Origin: Candidatus Latescibacterota bacterium
GTDB lineage: Bacteria; Latescibacterota; UBA2968; UBA8231
Assembly: GCA_021295675.1 (NCBI GenBank)
Contig: JAGWBY010000044.1
Location: forward strand, 21,137-43,202
Direction: 5' to 3'
DNA: 22,066 nucleotides
Numbering within the stretch: position 1 is the first letter of the stretch; every line of letters begins with the position of its first letter. A program made the translations under genes and the position numbers. Under the pieces are notes generated by a model. The model did no database searches. It worked only from the letters and a program-made list of their open reading frames with translations, and was not told the origin of the DNA. Shown piece after piece: positions 1 through 7,347 of the stretch.

Positions 1-868
1 CCGCGCCGTGGGCCGGGGGATTGGAGTAACTGGTGCGCGCGGCGATTTTGAGGTGGCTCAAGGCCCTTTCCGCGGCATCGGCGTCCGCGGCGATCAAAGT
101 CAGGGCACCGACGCGCTCGTTGTACAGGCCGAAGTTTTTGGAAAAGGAACTGGCTATCAATAATTCGCAGCCGGTGTCGCAGATTGCCCGCAGGCCGGTC
201 GCGTCCTCGTCCAACCCATCGCCGAACCCCTGATAGGCAAAATCGACTAAGGGCAACAGGCCGCGCTCGGCGACGACTTCAGCGACCTGCCGCCAAGTGT
301 CCGGGGTGGGGTCGCAGCCGGTGGGGTTGTGGCAACAGCCGTGTAGCAGCACCACGTGGCCGGAGGGGATTTGCCCAAGCGCGGCGAGCAAGGCGTCCGC
401 GTCGATGCGGTTGGCACGGGCGTCGAAATAGGGATAGGTTTCGACCTGTAGGCCGGCCGAGGCAAAAATCTTGGGGTGATTGGCCCAGGTCGGTTCGCTT
501 ATCCACACGGGTCGGTCGCCTAGGGTCTGGGCGAGGAAATCGCCGGCTAGGCGCAAGGCTCCGGTGCCGCCGGGGCTTTGCACGGTAACGGCGCGTTGGG
601 CCGCCTCGTGCCCGACGCCTAAAATTAGCTCCCGCACGGCAGCGCCGTATTCCGCGCTGCCCTCAATGCTCAAATAGCTCTTGGTCTTTTCCGCGGCCAA
701 CACGCGCTCTTGCGCCGTTTGCACTGCCGCCAAAACCGGCGTCTGGCCACTCGCATCCTGATAGACGCCGACGCTGAGGTTGATTTTGTTTGGATTCTCG
801 TTGCTCTTGAACGCCGCGCTCAACCCCATGATGGGATCGGCCGGTGCCATCGTTAATTGTTTAAACAT
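1..868 (-). CDS. aspC: Aromatic/aspartate aminotransferase (AspC/TyrB type), 3' end outside window
   Basis: PLP-dependent class I aminotransferase that moves an amino group between aspartate or aromatic amino acids and 2-oxoglutarate in the cytoplasm. Reading from the ATG at 868, the frame is open to base 1 (about 289 residues of a usual ~400). The N-terminus MFKQLTMAPADPIMGLSAAF closely matches the start of enterobacterial AspC/TyrB, as does KINLSVGVYQD. Further conserved blocks are SPGGTGALRLAGDF, HGCCHNPTGCDPT (substrate/PLP-binding Asn), LVDFAYQGFG (PLP-binding Asp and Tyr) and SSFSKNFGLYNERVGA, which holds the Schiff-base lysine. The start lies 8 bases after the stop of the upstream secreted-protein gene, so the two were probably co-transcribed. 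The IS insertion in that upstream gene may be polar on it. AspC and TyrB cannot be told apart here. Confidence 0.93.
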   Translation of the reverse strand, partial: MFKQLTMAPADPIMGLSAAFKSNENPNKINLSVGVYQDASGQTPVLAAVQTAQERVLAAEKTKSYLSIEGSAEYGAAVRELILGVGHEAAQRAVTVQSPGGTGALRLAGDFLAQTLGDRPVWISEPTWANHPKIFASAGLQVETYPYFDARANRIDADALLAALGQIPSGHVVLLHGCCHNPTGCDPTPDTWRQVAEVVAERGLLPLVDFAYQGFGDGLDEDATGLRAICDTGCELLIASSFSKNFGLYNERVGALTLIAADADAAERALSHLKIAARTSYSNPPAHGA

Positions 869-876
869 GCGTTATA

Positions 877-1589
877 CTACCATCTGTCTTTTAGGTCTCC
901 CCAACTAATGGGGGCCACGGCTGTGGGACCGGAAACGCGGGTAAGCTCAAAAGTGTCAGCAGTGCTGTTTGGATGCGGGAAGACGAGATTGCCTCTGTCG
1001 CTTGAGAACTCAGCGGCGATAGTCCATCCTCGTTCAGGCGTACCGCCGAAATGGGAATTAATCGCTTCCACTAAATCGTCGGGAAGTTCGTCTGAGCCAA
1101 GTGCCTCCGCAAAGAAATTGATAAAGAACTCGCCAGCCTTCATATCGCCCAAATACAAAGCAGCTTCGTCAATATCTAACCGCACGCTGTTGCCCTCGGT
1201 GCTATAGGAGCCCATCCAAGCAAAAGTCATCGAATACCCTCCATGCGGACTTACAAGTGCATCAACAGCTAGCTGACGCAAGGCATCTATGTCGATAGTC
1301 GAATCCGCTGCGTTGACGACGTCCCCCAAATGGGGGGATCCCTCTAGCGCGAAGAGCAATACCGCGAAGACATCGACGCCGACGAAACGCATCTCAGTGT
1401 CAAGTTGGCAGGAGTTGTCTTCTGCAAAGGTGGCCCGAAGAGTGGTTTCGCCCTCTATCGTTTCGATGCTGAGGGTGCCGCCTTCTGTGACGCCAGCCAA
1501 CTCAATTCTGTCTGCAGTACCTTCCCAAGTACCCAGCAGGCCTTCCTGACCAGAGACAGGCAAGGCCCACAGGATTATTAGGGCATATA
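877..1589 (-). pseudogene. Secreted protein of unknown function, signal peptide split by IS element (3' main part)
   Basis: This is the main body of a gene whose first 22 bases now lie beyond the IS element at 2654-2675. Joining 2675-2654 to 1589-877 (dropping one target-duplication copy) gives 735 bases, an exact 245 codons. The restored N-terminus is MKRSFCFLYALIILWALPVS, a clear Sec signal peptide (charged start, hydrophobic core), followed by GQEGLLGTWEG. The mature part of about 220 residues is acidic and may be beta-rich; the GTWEG start vaguely recalls lipocalin-like secreted proteins, but I do not recognise the family. A single Cys in the mature part (NSCQLD) makes a lipoprotein unlikely. 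It sits between folA and the aminotransferase and probably formed a unit with the latter. As it stands, only a truncated start such as TTG at 1563 is available, without export signal. Confidence 0.75.
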
Positions 1590-1597
1590 AAAAACAA
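1590..1597. repeat. Left target-site duplication of the IS element
   Basis: AAAAACAA immediately before the left inverted repeat. The identical 8-mer follows the right inverted repeat at 2654-2661. Removing one copy and the IS restores an intact reading frame through the host signal peptide, which independently confirms the boundaries. Confidence 0.93.
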
Positions 1598-1622
1598 GGC
1601 TCATTATGGATTCCGGGGAGTT
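1598..1622 (+). repeat. Left terminal inverted repeat of IS1595-family element
   Basis: First 25 bases of the element, beginning GGCTCATTATGGATT. They match the reverse complement of 2629-2653 at about 22 of 25 positions, with mismatches at positions 16, 18 and 24. Confidence 0.9.
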
Positions 1623-1700
1623 GTCTTGAAGGGGTAATCCCACCGGCTTATCTTGGTGCTGTGCGCCCTTTTTCCTTGCCTTCCAATCAGGATTTTCACC

Positions 1701-2647
1701 ATGGTCAATATCCAAAATCTCATCGATGATGCCAAATGCTTTGAAACGGTTCGCGCCTTGCGCTGGTCTGATGGTATTTTCTGTCCGCACTGTGGTTCGG
1801 CTCGGCTTATCAAGCGGGGCTTTGATGACACGCAGCCCCATCGCCAACGCTACCGATGCCACGGCTGTGCTCGGGACTTTGATGATTTGACCGGCACCGT
1901 GTTAGCGGGTCACCACCAACCGTTACGGGTTTGGATTTTGTGTCTGTATTTCATGGGCTTAAATCTGTCCAACCGGCAAATTGCCCAAGAACTGGGATTG
2001 AATAAAGATGATGCGCAGCACATGACCACGCACCTGCGGCAAGGCCTCGTCGCCCAGCAGGAGTCCGCTTGTCTTGATGGGGTAGTCGAGTGCGATGAAG
2101 TCTATATTGTGGCCGGTCATAAGGGGCATCCTACGGCGGTGAAAAAAAAGGACGAACAGGACGACGCAATCGACTCAAAGGCCGTCGAGGACGGGGCACC
2201 TTAGCCGGCGAAAAACCGCCGATCTTAGGCATGATTCAACGCGGGGGAGAGGTGTGCATTCAGATGCTGGAGAATGTCCAGCAAAAAACTATTGAGCCGC
2301 TGATTAAAAAGGCGGTTATCCCGGACACGCTCATTTATACCGATGAGTACAACATCTACGGACGGCTAGAAGCTTGGGGCTATACCCATGCCGTGGTTCA
2401 TCATGGCCAGGGTGAATTCGCACGGGATGACGATCAAGATGGTTTTGGTGAAGTGCATGTCAATACGATGGAAGGTTTTTGGTCCTTGTTACGCTCTTGG
2501 TTGAGACCGCACCGAGGGATCTCGCAGGAAAAACTCCCACTCTATCTGGGCTTTTTTCAATTCGTTCATAACATAAGAAAAAGGGGCAAAGCGCTCCTCG
2601 AAAGCCTCATTAAAGGCATTCTGGGAATAGCTCCCTGCAATCCATAA
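1701..2647 (+). CDS. IS1595-family transposase, two frames joined by probable -1 frameshift
   Basis: Transposase acting on the element's own ends. Frame 1 starts at ATG 1701 (MVNIQNLIDDAKCFETVRAL) and has a zinc ribbon CPHCG-N-CHGC and the first catalytic Asp in VECDEVYIVAGHKGHP. It stops at 2202-2204. The second part is open in the -1 frame from 2150 and contains IYTDEYNIY (second Asp), HVNTMEGFWSLLRSW (third acidic-site Asn/Glu block) and a C-terminal LPLYLGFFQFVHN. The frames join at A8-G (2142-2150), where the heptamer A-AAA-AAG (2144-2150) lies in exact zero-frame phase for -1 slippage. The joined protein would be 315 residues, normal for the family, and the overlap region reads GRTGRRNRLKGRRGRGTL, the expected basic segment. 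A plain one-base indel in the homopolymer is the alternative. TTG 1653 is a less likely start. Confidence 0.88.
2144..2150 (+). promoter_or_regulatory. Candidate -1 ribosomal frameshift heptamer in transposase
   Basis: A-AAA-AAG in the phase X-XXY-YYZ relative to the frame from 1701 (codons AAA 2145-2147, AAG 2148-2150). This heptamer is among the most efficient slippery sequences known in bacteria and is used by several IS families. A short 5-bp inverted repeat (TCGAC 2170-2174 / GTCGA 2184-2188) follows, rather far downstream to be a strong stimulator. Transcriptional slippage on the A8 run is also possible. Confidence 0.55.
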
Positions 2648-2653
2648 TGAGCC
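2629..2653 (-). repeat. Right terminal inverted repeat of IS1595-family element
   Basis: The last 25 bases of the element read inward as GGCTCATTATGGATTGCAGG and onward, pairing with the left end. The transposase stop codon (TAA at 2645-2647) falls inside this repeat, which is compact even for an IS. Confidence 0.9.
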
Positions 2654-2661
2654 AAAAACAA
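2654..2661. repeat. Right target-site duplication of the IS element
   Basis: AAAAACAA directly after the right inverted repeat, identical to 1590-1597. On the minus strand these bases supply codons 5 to 8 of the interrupted signal peptide. Confidence 0.93.
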
Positions 2662-2675
2662 AAGCTGCGTTTCAT
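2654..2675 (-). pseudogene. 5' fragment of the IS-interrupted secreted-protein gene
   Basis: ATG at 2675 followed by AAA CGC AGC TTT, the charged N-region of the signal peptide completed by bases 1589 downward on the other side of the IS. It is preceded by a strong ribosome-binding site at 2682-2691. Translation now runs into the IS and cannot yield the mature protein. Confidence 0.8.
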
Positions 2676-2681
2676 GATGGT

Positions 2682-2691
2682 TTCCTCCTTT
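2682..2691 (-). promoter_or_regulatory. Strong Shine-Dalgarno site of the interrupted gene
   Basis: Minus-strand AAAGGAGGAA, six bases before the ATG at 2675. Its strength and correct spacing decide the original start of the gene that the IS later split. Confidence 0.75.
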
Positions 2692-2704
2692 GATGAGGTA
2701 ACTT

Positions 2705-2723
2705 AAAAAGGTGAATGTACACC
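2705..2723 (-). terminator. Weak hairpin plus T-run after folA
   Basis: On the minus strand GGTG-TACATT-CACC-TTTTT lies about 50 bases past the folA stop. The stem is only 4 bp, so termination would be weak. A second inverted repeat, CCCGTC (2725-2730) and GACGGG (2751-2756) with TTTT after it on the plus strand, overlaps the same gap. Confidence 0.25.
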
Positions 2724-2770
2724 GCCCGTCCTTGTAATCAAACCCCCAAAGACGGGTTTTATGCACCTCC

Positions 2771-3247
2771 TCAGCGGCGGCGATACGTCGCAAAGACCAA
2801 CTCGCCTTCACTGCGTCTTTCCACCACCTCCCATTCACCTTCGTCCCAAGCCGGAAAGTACGCGTCCCCCTCGACTTTGATGGGCAGGTGCGTCAGGATC
2901 ATTTCGTCGGCCAAGGACAGGGCCTGCTCATAGACTTGGGCACCACCGAGCACAAAGAGTTTTTCGCTGCCGTGGGCGCGGGCGCGCTGCAAAACCTCGG
3001 CCAAACTCGCGCAGACAACCACGCCCTCGGCGACCGCGTAGTCTGGATTGCGAGTGAGGACGAAATTGAGGCGCTGTGGCAAGGGACGAACCTGAAAAGT
3101 CTCGTAGGTTTTGCGACCGGCCACGACCGCGTGGCCCCGGGTGACGCGGCGGAAGTGCTTCATATCGGCCGGATAGTGCCACGGGATGGCGTTGTCGCGG
3201 CCAATGACCCTGTTTTTGCTCAGGGCGGCGATGATGATGGTTTTCAT
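2771..3247 (-). CDS. folA: Dihydrofolate reductase
   Basis: Reduces dihydrofolate to tetrahydrofolate with NADPH in the cytoplasm. At 158 residues it has the usual length. MKTIIIAALSKNRVIGRDNA is the standard first strand; IPWHYPADMKHFRR carries the substrate-binding Asp (residue 28). GRKTYETF is the NADPH-binding helix region, and FVLGGAQVYEQAL holds the conserved Gly-Gly and the active-site loop. Its ATG overlaps the stop of the MlaF gene by four bases (ATGA), so it is translationally coupled to the lipid-transport operon. That is an odd partner, since folA is more often next to thyA. No thyA is in view. Confidence 0.95.
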   Translation of the reverse strand: MKTIIIAALSKNRVIGRDNAIPWHYPADMKHFRRVTRGHAVVAGRKTYETFQVRPLPQRLNFVLTRNPDYAVAEGVVVCASLAEVLQRARAHGSEKLFVLGGAQVYEQALSLADEMILTHLPIKVEGDAYFPAWDEGEWEVVERRSEGELVFATYRRR

Positions 3248-3990
3248 GCGGACGAATCGGACGGATAAAAGAAAGAGCGGACGACCGGCTGCTCCGCACG
3301 CTTGGCCTCGGCGACCGTGCCGGTAAATGCCACTTGGCCTTGGTCCAGCATGATGAGACGGCCGTCGAGCCGCTCGATGCTGAGTAACTCGTGGGTGACA
3401 ATGGCGATGGTGATGCCCAATTCGCGGTTGAGCGTGAGGAGCAGCGCGTCGATCTCGGCGGCAGTGACCGGATCAAGGCCCGCACCCGGTTCGTCGCAAA
3501 AGAGAATTTCCGGGTCCATGACCATGGCCCGCGCAAGGGCGGCGCGTTTGCGCATCCCGCCCGACAACTCGCCGGGGAAGTGGTCGCAGGCGTGCCCCAA
3601 GCCCACCGAGGCGAGGCGGGTGCGCGCAATCTCCCCAATCAAGGATCGCTCTAAGTCCGTGTGCATTTCCAAGGGCAGGGCGACGTTTTGCTCCACCGTC
3701 AACGAGTTGAGCAGCGCGCCGTATTGAAACATCACGCCCAGCCGCTTGCGCAGGGCCGCTAATTCCTCCTCGTCGAGGGCGGTTGCGTCTTGGCCGAGAA
3801 TTTCGACGCGGCCCGAGGCGGGTTGCACCAAGCCGATAATCGCCTTGAGCAAGGTGCTCTTGCCGCAGCCGCTGCCACCGAGCACGACGGCGATTTCCCC
3901 CTCTCCTACGTGCGCGTCAATCCCGCGCAAGACGACCGTCTCACCATAGGACACGCAGAGATTTTGGATGTCGATAACGCGAGTTACCAT
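3244..3990 (-). CDS. mlaF: MlaF-type ABC transporter ATPase
   Basis: Cytoplasmic ATPase that powers phospholipid movement between membranes with the MlaE permease and MCE protein. Starting at ATG 3990 (MVTRVIDIQNLCVSYGETVV) it has 248 residues. Walker A GGSGCGKST is at residues 38-46, Q-loop MFQYGALL near 87-94, signature LSGGM at 142-146, Walker B ILFCDEP at 162-168, D-loop GLDP at 171-174 and H-loop IVTHE near 190. The open frame extends upstream to 4323, but that part only shadows mlaE in another frame. The chosen start overlaps the mlaE stop by 7 bases, and the stop overlaps folA. The short C-terminus (FFYPSDSSA) lacks extra domains. Confidence 0.95.
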   Translation of the reverse strand: MVTRVIDIQNLCVSYGETVVLRGIDAHVGEGEIAVVLGGSGCGKSTLLKAIIGLVQPASGRVEILGQDATALDEEELAALRKRLGVMFQYGALLNSLTVEQNVALPLEMHTDLERSLIGEIARTRLASVGLGHACDHFPGELSGGMRKRAALARAMVMDPEILFCDEPGAGLDPVTAAEIDALLLTLNRELGITIAIVTHELLSIERLDGRLIMLDQGQVAFTGTVAEAKRAEQPVVRSFFYPSDSSA

Positions 3991-5078
3991 TTGAGATAAA
4001 AGACAATGCCCCAGAAGGCGTCGAGGACGATGATGCCAAACAGCGACGACACGACCGCCGAGGTCGTCGCCCGGCCGACGCCCTCGGCCCCGCCGCTGAA
4101 ATTGAGGCCGTGGTAAACCGAGATGATCGTGATAAGCCACGCAAAGGACGCGCTTTTGACCAGCCCGGTGAGCAAATCCTTGAGGAAGAGCGACGAGAAG
4201 ACTTGATTGAGAAACACCGTAGCCGGAATGTCCAGCGACACCAAGCCGATGAAGGTGCCGCCGAGGATGCCAACGAAATTGGCCATGATCGTCAAAAGCG
4301 GCATGCAGACGATCATGGCCCACAGCTTGGGCACCACCACAAAGCGCAGCGGATCGATCCCCATAGTCTGCAAGGCGTCCAATTCCTCGGTGAATTTCAT
4401 GGTGGCGATCTCGGCGGCTATGGCCGATCCAGAGCGACCAGATACCATGATTGCAGTCATCAGCGGTCCCAACTCGCGCGTCAGGCCAATGCCCAGCAGA
4501 TTGGCGACGAAAATATCGGCCCCGAACTGGCGGAGCTGGGCTGCGGACTGGAGGGCTGACACTGCGCCGACGAGAAAGAGAACCAGCCCGACGATTTGCA
4601 ACGCTTGCGCGCCAATCGCGTACGCTTGCTCGCCAAAGCTACCGCGACGAATCTGATCGCGGCGAAACAAGGAGCTAATCGAGAAAACGCTCAGGTCGGC
4701 CATCAGGTAGAGAAAGTCGGCCGCACGCACGCCCCAAGCGCGGACCCAAGCGCCGAGGCGTTCAAGAGCGACGCGGGGCGGTGCGGGCGGTGCGGGCGGT
4801 GGCGCGGGCGTGGCAAAGTCGAAAACGGGCTGCAAATGGGCAGGCAACCCATCGAGGCGGAGTTCCTTGTCCAAGGAGCGGGCGAGGTCGGGCAAGCCGC
4901 GCAGGAAGACGGCCCCCGCGGTGTCGAGGTGTTCGACTTGGCGCAAGTCAGCGCGGAGCGCGGAGCGCGGATGCTCGGCGATGAGATCGCGAGCTTGGGG
5001 GGTGAGCGCGCCGATGGTGTGTAGCGAAAGCGCGCCCCCGAGCGCGATCCCCAAGTCGTCGCTCTGCATCCAAGTCAT
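3984..5078 (-). CDS. mlaE: STAS-MlaE fusion, lipid ABC transporter permease
   Basis: Inner-membrane permease of the Mla lipid-transport complex. The 364-residue protein starts with a STAS-like domain (about 1-88; ADLRQVEHLDTAGAVFLRGL), then a Pro/Ala linker (about 91-103, PAPPPAPPAPP) and the MlaE domain (about 108-364) with several hydrophobic helices, including IVGLVLFLVGAVSALQSA and the conserved segments LTRELGPLMTAIMVSGRSGSA, AAEIATMKFTEELDAL and MGIDPLRFVVVPKLWA. In E. coli the STAS protein MlaB is separate; here it appears fused, which explains the absence of mlaB. Its ATG overlaps the stop of the upstream outer-membrane-like gene by four bases, and its stop overlaps mlaF by 7 bases. 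Confidence 0.94.
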   Translation of the reverse strand: MTWMQSDDLGIALGGALSLHTIGALTPQARDLIAEHPRSALRADLRQVEHLDTAGAVFLRGLPDLARSLDKELRLDGLPAHLQPVFDFATPAPPPAPPAPPRVALERLGAWVRAWGVRAADFLYLMADLSVFSISSLFRRDQIRRGSFGEQAYAIGAQALQIVGLVLFLVGAVSALQSAAQLRQFGADIFVANLLGIGLTRELGPLMTAIMVSGRSGSAIAAEIATMKFTEELDALQTMGIDPLRFVVVPKLWAMIVCMPLLTIMANFVGILGGTFIGLVSLDIPATVFLNQVFSSLFLKDLLTGLVKSASFAWLITIISVYHGLNFSGGAEGVGRATTSAVVSSLFGIIVLDAFWGIVFYLKW

Positions 5079-6580
5079 AGCAAATAGTTCAGACGCAGCA
5101 GGACCTGTTGCCTAGATTGCAGCCGCTGGACCGGCGGCTTGCGCTCGAAGTCAAAGACGACGACCAGGTTGGCGAAGTGACTAAGCGGCAAGCGCAAGCG
5201 GTTTTCCCAAGTAAATTCCCAAGTGTCGGTGTCTGTCTTCGGGATAAGGAGGTCAAACTCCGAGTCCAAGCTGGGAAAGCGCGAAAAACGCGACCGCAGG
5301 AGCAGCACGGCCTCCAAGCCGGTGGTGGACGTGTCGTGTAACCTGCGTGCGGTGGTGCGGAAAGCGTCTAGGTCATAGGTATCGGTAACGTAGCGTTGAC
5401 GCGCCCCAAAACCAACGCGCATGTCGAGGTTTAGGGGAAAGCTGCTGATGACCTGAGAGTTGATGCCAATGCCCTCGCGCAACTCGAGGGGGCTGAAGGG
5501 CGGAGAGAGCGTAAATTCGCTAATGCCCATCATGGACTCGACTTGGTCGCCGTCGAGGACCAGGAGGTTGCGCGGTCGGTCGAAACGGTCTTCGGTGGCG
5601 AATAGCTTGGTGTTGAATACCCCGCGCAAATAGGGACCGATCCGCTTGGAAAGCCGGTAGATATACGTAGCGCGGACCTCAAACTCATCGACCGACTTGC
5701 GGAAGTCGTCGCCCTCTTCGCGGGTGAAGCCCTCTTCAAAGTCCAGCCGCAAATTGGCGTAGTGGCGGTCCGTGTTATAGACGCTGCTGCCGATGATCTC
5801 AGCGGAAAGCGAAAGGACCGAGCGATCCGCGCCAGTGGTGTTCTGCGAGGTGGACAGTCGAGGCGAGCCGCTTAGCTGGAAGGAGGTCTTCCAGCGCGAG
5901 TCCGCTACTTGGGCGAGGAGGCCATATTGAGCCGGCGGGTAGAAGCCGATGAAGGTATTGTCGCTAGTGTCCACCACTAAGTTGCGCTGGACCAACTCAC
6001 CCGGCTCTAAGCGAACGCTGAACTTGCGGGTGGTGGATACGTTGTCGCCGACTCGCACTACTGAGTAAACACCTGGAGGCAGGAGCCAAGTTTTGACCGC
6101 CTCGCCTCGCTCCTCCTCAACACCGAAACCGAGGCCGTAGTTTTCCTGCGAAGACTCCCGGTACAGTTCATAGGATTCGTTGATCGGCGCGCGGTTTTCG
6201 GACATGACGTTGATGGCTAGTCCAGCCCAGAAGGGCTTTACTAGCGTCGTCATGCCCTCTTGGACTGGCACGGTGCGGATCATCATCTGGAGGTCCGTGC
6301 CCGAGCCGACCAGCAATTTGTAGCTGCCGGGCGAGAGCAACACGCCAGTGCCGGGGGAGGCTTCGCGGATGGGTTTGTTGTCCTGTAAGACGAGAAAGCT
6401 CGGCTCGTTGAGAGAGCCGGTCATCGTCGGCACGAACAGAAAGCCCTTGCCCTTGGGAATCAGCGTTGGGTCCTGTTCGAGTTGGCCGCGCCCGGGTGGA
6501 GCAATCCAAGTGTAGCTATCGCCCAAGGCTGGACCGACGAACAACGGCAGGGCGATTAGGATGTAGAGCAGCTTGTACAT
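5075..6580 (-). CDS. Predicted secreted outer-membrane beta-barrel protein of the Mla-type operon
   Basis: Protein of about 501 residues with a signal peptide (MYKLLYILIALPLFVGPALG, cleavage likely near residue 20). The N-terminal half carries PEGA/carboxypeptidase-like repeats of short beta strands (SPGSYKLLVGSG, LPPGVYSVVRVGD), suggesting a periplasmic beta domain. The C-terminal half alternates polar and hydrophobic residues as in beta strands (TWEFTWENRLRLPLSHFANLVVVFDFE) and ends LRLNYLL. I do not recognise a named family. The open frame continues upstream to 6898, but that part shadows the lipoprotein gene; the signal peptide decides the start. Position between the auxiliary lipoprotein gene (about 8 bases away) and mlaE (4-base overlap) suggests it is the outer-membrane or periplasmic partner of the lipid transporter. 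That role is inference. Confidence 0.8.
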   Translation of the reverse strand: MYKLLYILIALPLFVGPALGDSYTWIAPPGRGQLEQDPTLIPKGKGFLFVPTMTGSLNEPSFLVLQDNKPIREASPGTGVLLSPGSYKLLVGSGTDLQMMIRTVPVQEGMTTLVKPFWAGLAINVMSENRAPINESYELYRESSQENYGLGFGVEEERGEAVKTWLLPPGVYSVVRVGDNVSTTRKFSVRLEPGELVQRNLVVDTSDNTFIGFYPPAQYGLLAQVADSRWKTSFQLSGSPRLSTSQNTTGADRSVLSLSAEIIGSSVYNTDRHYANLRLDFEEGFTREEGDDFRKSVDEFEVRATYIYRLSKRIGPYLRGVFNTKLFATEDRFDRPRNLLVLDGDQVESMMGISEFTLSPPFSPLELREGIGINSQVISSFPLNLDMRVGFGARQRYVTDTYDLDAFRTTARRLHDTSTTGLEAVLLLRSRFSRFPSLDSEFDLLIPKTDTDTWEFTWENRLRLPLSHFANLVVVFDFERKPPVQRLQSRQQVLLRLNYLL

Positions 6581-6588
6581 ACCAAGTC

Positions 6589-7347
6589 CTATGGAGCCAG
6601 CTTTCCCGGTATGAGTTCGTAGTACTCGGCTTCTGTTTGCAGCACCGTATCTCGGGCCGCTGGTGCGGTTTCTCCGTTGGACGCGACGGGCGCGGGCCGC
6701 TGCTTGTTGCTGAACTTGAAGTCGATCTCCCCGATCGCCTTTTGCATCCGCTGGCCCAAAATTCCGCTCAACGCAGCCACCGTGTGGATCATGGCCGGGG
6801 AAAACACTTGTTTCTCCTCGTCGAAATCGTCCTGCCATATCACCTTGCCGTCCTCCTGCCTTACCAGTTCCATCGTCATAACGAGATGGGCTGCCCACAG
6901 GTCACCGCTGTCGAAGCGCTCAATGGCTTTCATCGAACCGCTGAGTACGTAATCCGGGCGATGCTCAAAAAAATCGCGATCCCCGCCGACATAGGTAAAC
7001 AGGTCGGCTTGGCGCAAGTACTGCTCGACTGCATCGGTAATCATGTCGCTGGGGCGCTCCATCCAGTAGTGGAGGTTGTCGCGCCGCAGTTCGTACTGGT
7101 CGCGGCGGCGGATGATGTTGGTGCGGTCATACGCTCGCGGCACCTCAAAGCCTTTGACTTGCAAGCGGAAAGGATACGGGCGCTCGGAATTTTCCACGCT
7201 ACCGCGCAAGGGTTCGATATGCAGCTTGAAATAGCGCCGTTGCGGCAGCTTAGCGTCGCCGCCTAGCAACTGGGCGCAGCCGGATAGAACTGCCGCCAAG
7301 ACGAGGGCTTGGCCGCAGCGGCGCACTCGGCTATTGGGCCTCACCAC
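6589..7347 (-). CDS. ABC-type transport auxiliary lipoprotein (PqiC/ABC_trans_aux type)
   Basis: Predicted lipoprotein of 252 residues that assists MCE-type transporters at the outer membrane. GTG start at 7347 (MVRPNSRVRRCGQALVLAAVL) gives a short basic region, a hydrophobic stretch and lipobox LSGC with the lipidated Cys at residue 24. RRYFKLHIEPL after it resembles the typical opening of the PqiC/YmbA-like auxiliary family. Later conserved-looking parts are AYDRTNIIRRRDQYELRR, the WMERPSDMITDAVEQYL helix and DYVLSGSMKAIERFD. The start overlaps the end of the MCE gene by 17 bases; the next in-frame GTG at 7344 is an alternative. The family call is by pattern, without an alignment. Confidence 0.82.
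   Translation of the reverse strand: MVRPNSRVRRCGQALVLAAVLSGCAQLLGGDAKLPQRRYFKLHIEPLRGSVENSERPYPFRLQVKGFEVPRAYDRTNIIRRRDQYELRRDNLHYWMERPSDMITDAVEQYLRQADLFTYVGGDRDFFEHRPDYVLSGSMKAIERFDSGDLWAAHLVMTMELVRQEDGKVIWQDDFDEEKQVFSPAMIHTVAALSGILGQRMQKAIGEIDFKFSNKQRPAPVASNGETAPAARDTVLQTEAEYYELIPGKLAP

Larger units (their letters stand above)
1598..2653 (+). mobile_element. Complete IS1595-family insertion sequence (1056 bp)
   Basis: Both ends carry terminal inverted repeats: the left starts GGCTCATTATGGATT at 1598, and the reverse complement of the right end (2653 downward) starts with the same 15 bases; about 22 of 25 positions match. An 8-bp direct repeat AAAAACAA flanks it exactly (1590-1597 and 2654-2661), as expected for IS1595-family transposition. 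The internal ORFs encode an N-terminal zinc-ribbon plus ISXO2-like DDE-type transposase. The element lies inside the signal peptide of a secreted-protein gene, opposite in orientation to it. The perfect target duplication and near-intact ends suggest a fairly recent insertion. Confidence in boundaries is high; the family call rests on transposase motifs and duplication length. Confidence 0.93.

Noticed and set aside
2725..2760. CCCGTC/GACGGG plus TTTT as an intrinsic terminator on the plus strand
   Set aside because: A 20-base loop with a 6-bp stem and only four T residues; weak, and no plus-strand gene ends just before it other than the IS transposase.
2566..2838. 90-residue minus-strand ORF spanning the IS right end and folA start side
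   Set aside because: It crosses the IS border and overlaps folA in another frame, so it cannot be an ancestral gene; only the short GTG-led segment was kept as a weak remnant.
3991..4323. N-terminal extension of the MlaF ATPase
   Set aside because: It overlaps mlaE antiparallel-free in another frame and shows no ABC homology; the ATPase domain begins cleanly at 3990.
6581..6898. N-terminal extension of the outer-membrane-like protein up to a GTG at 6898
   Set aside because: The Arg/Gly-rich translation is the shadow of the overlapping lipoprotein gene; a clear signal peptide begins at the internal ATG near 6580.
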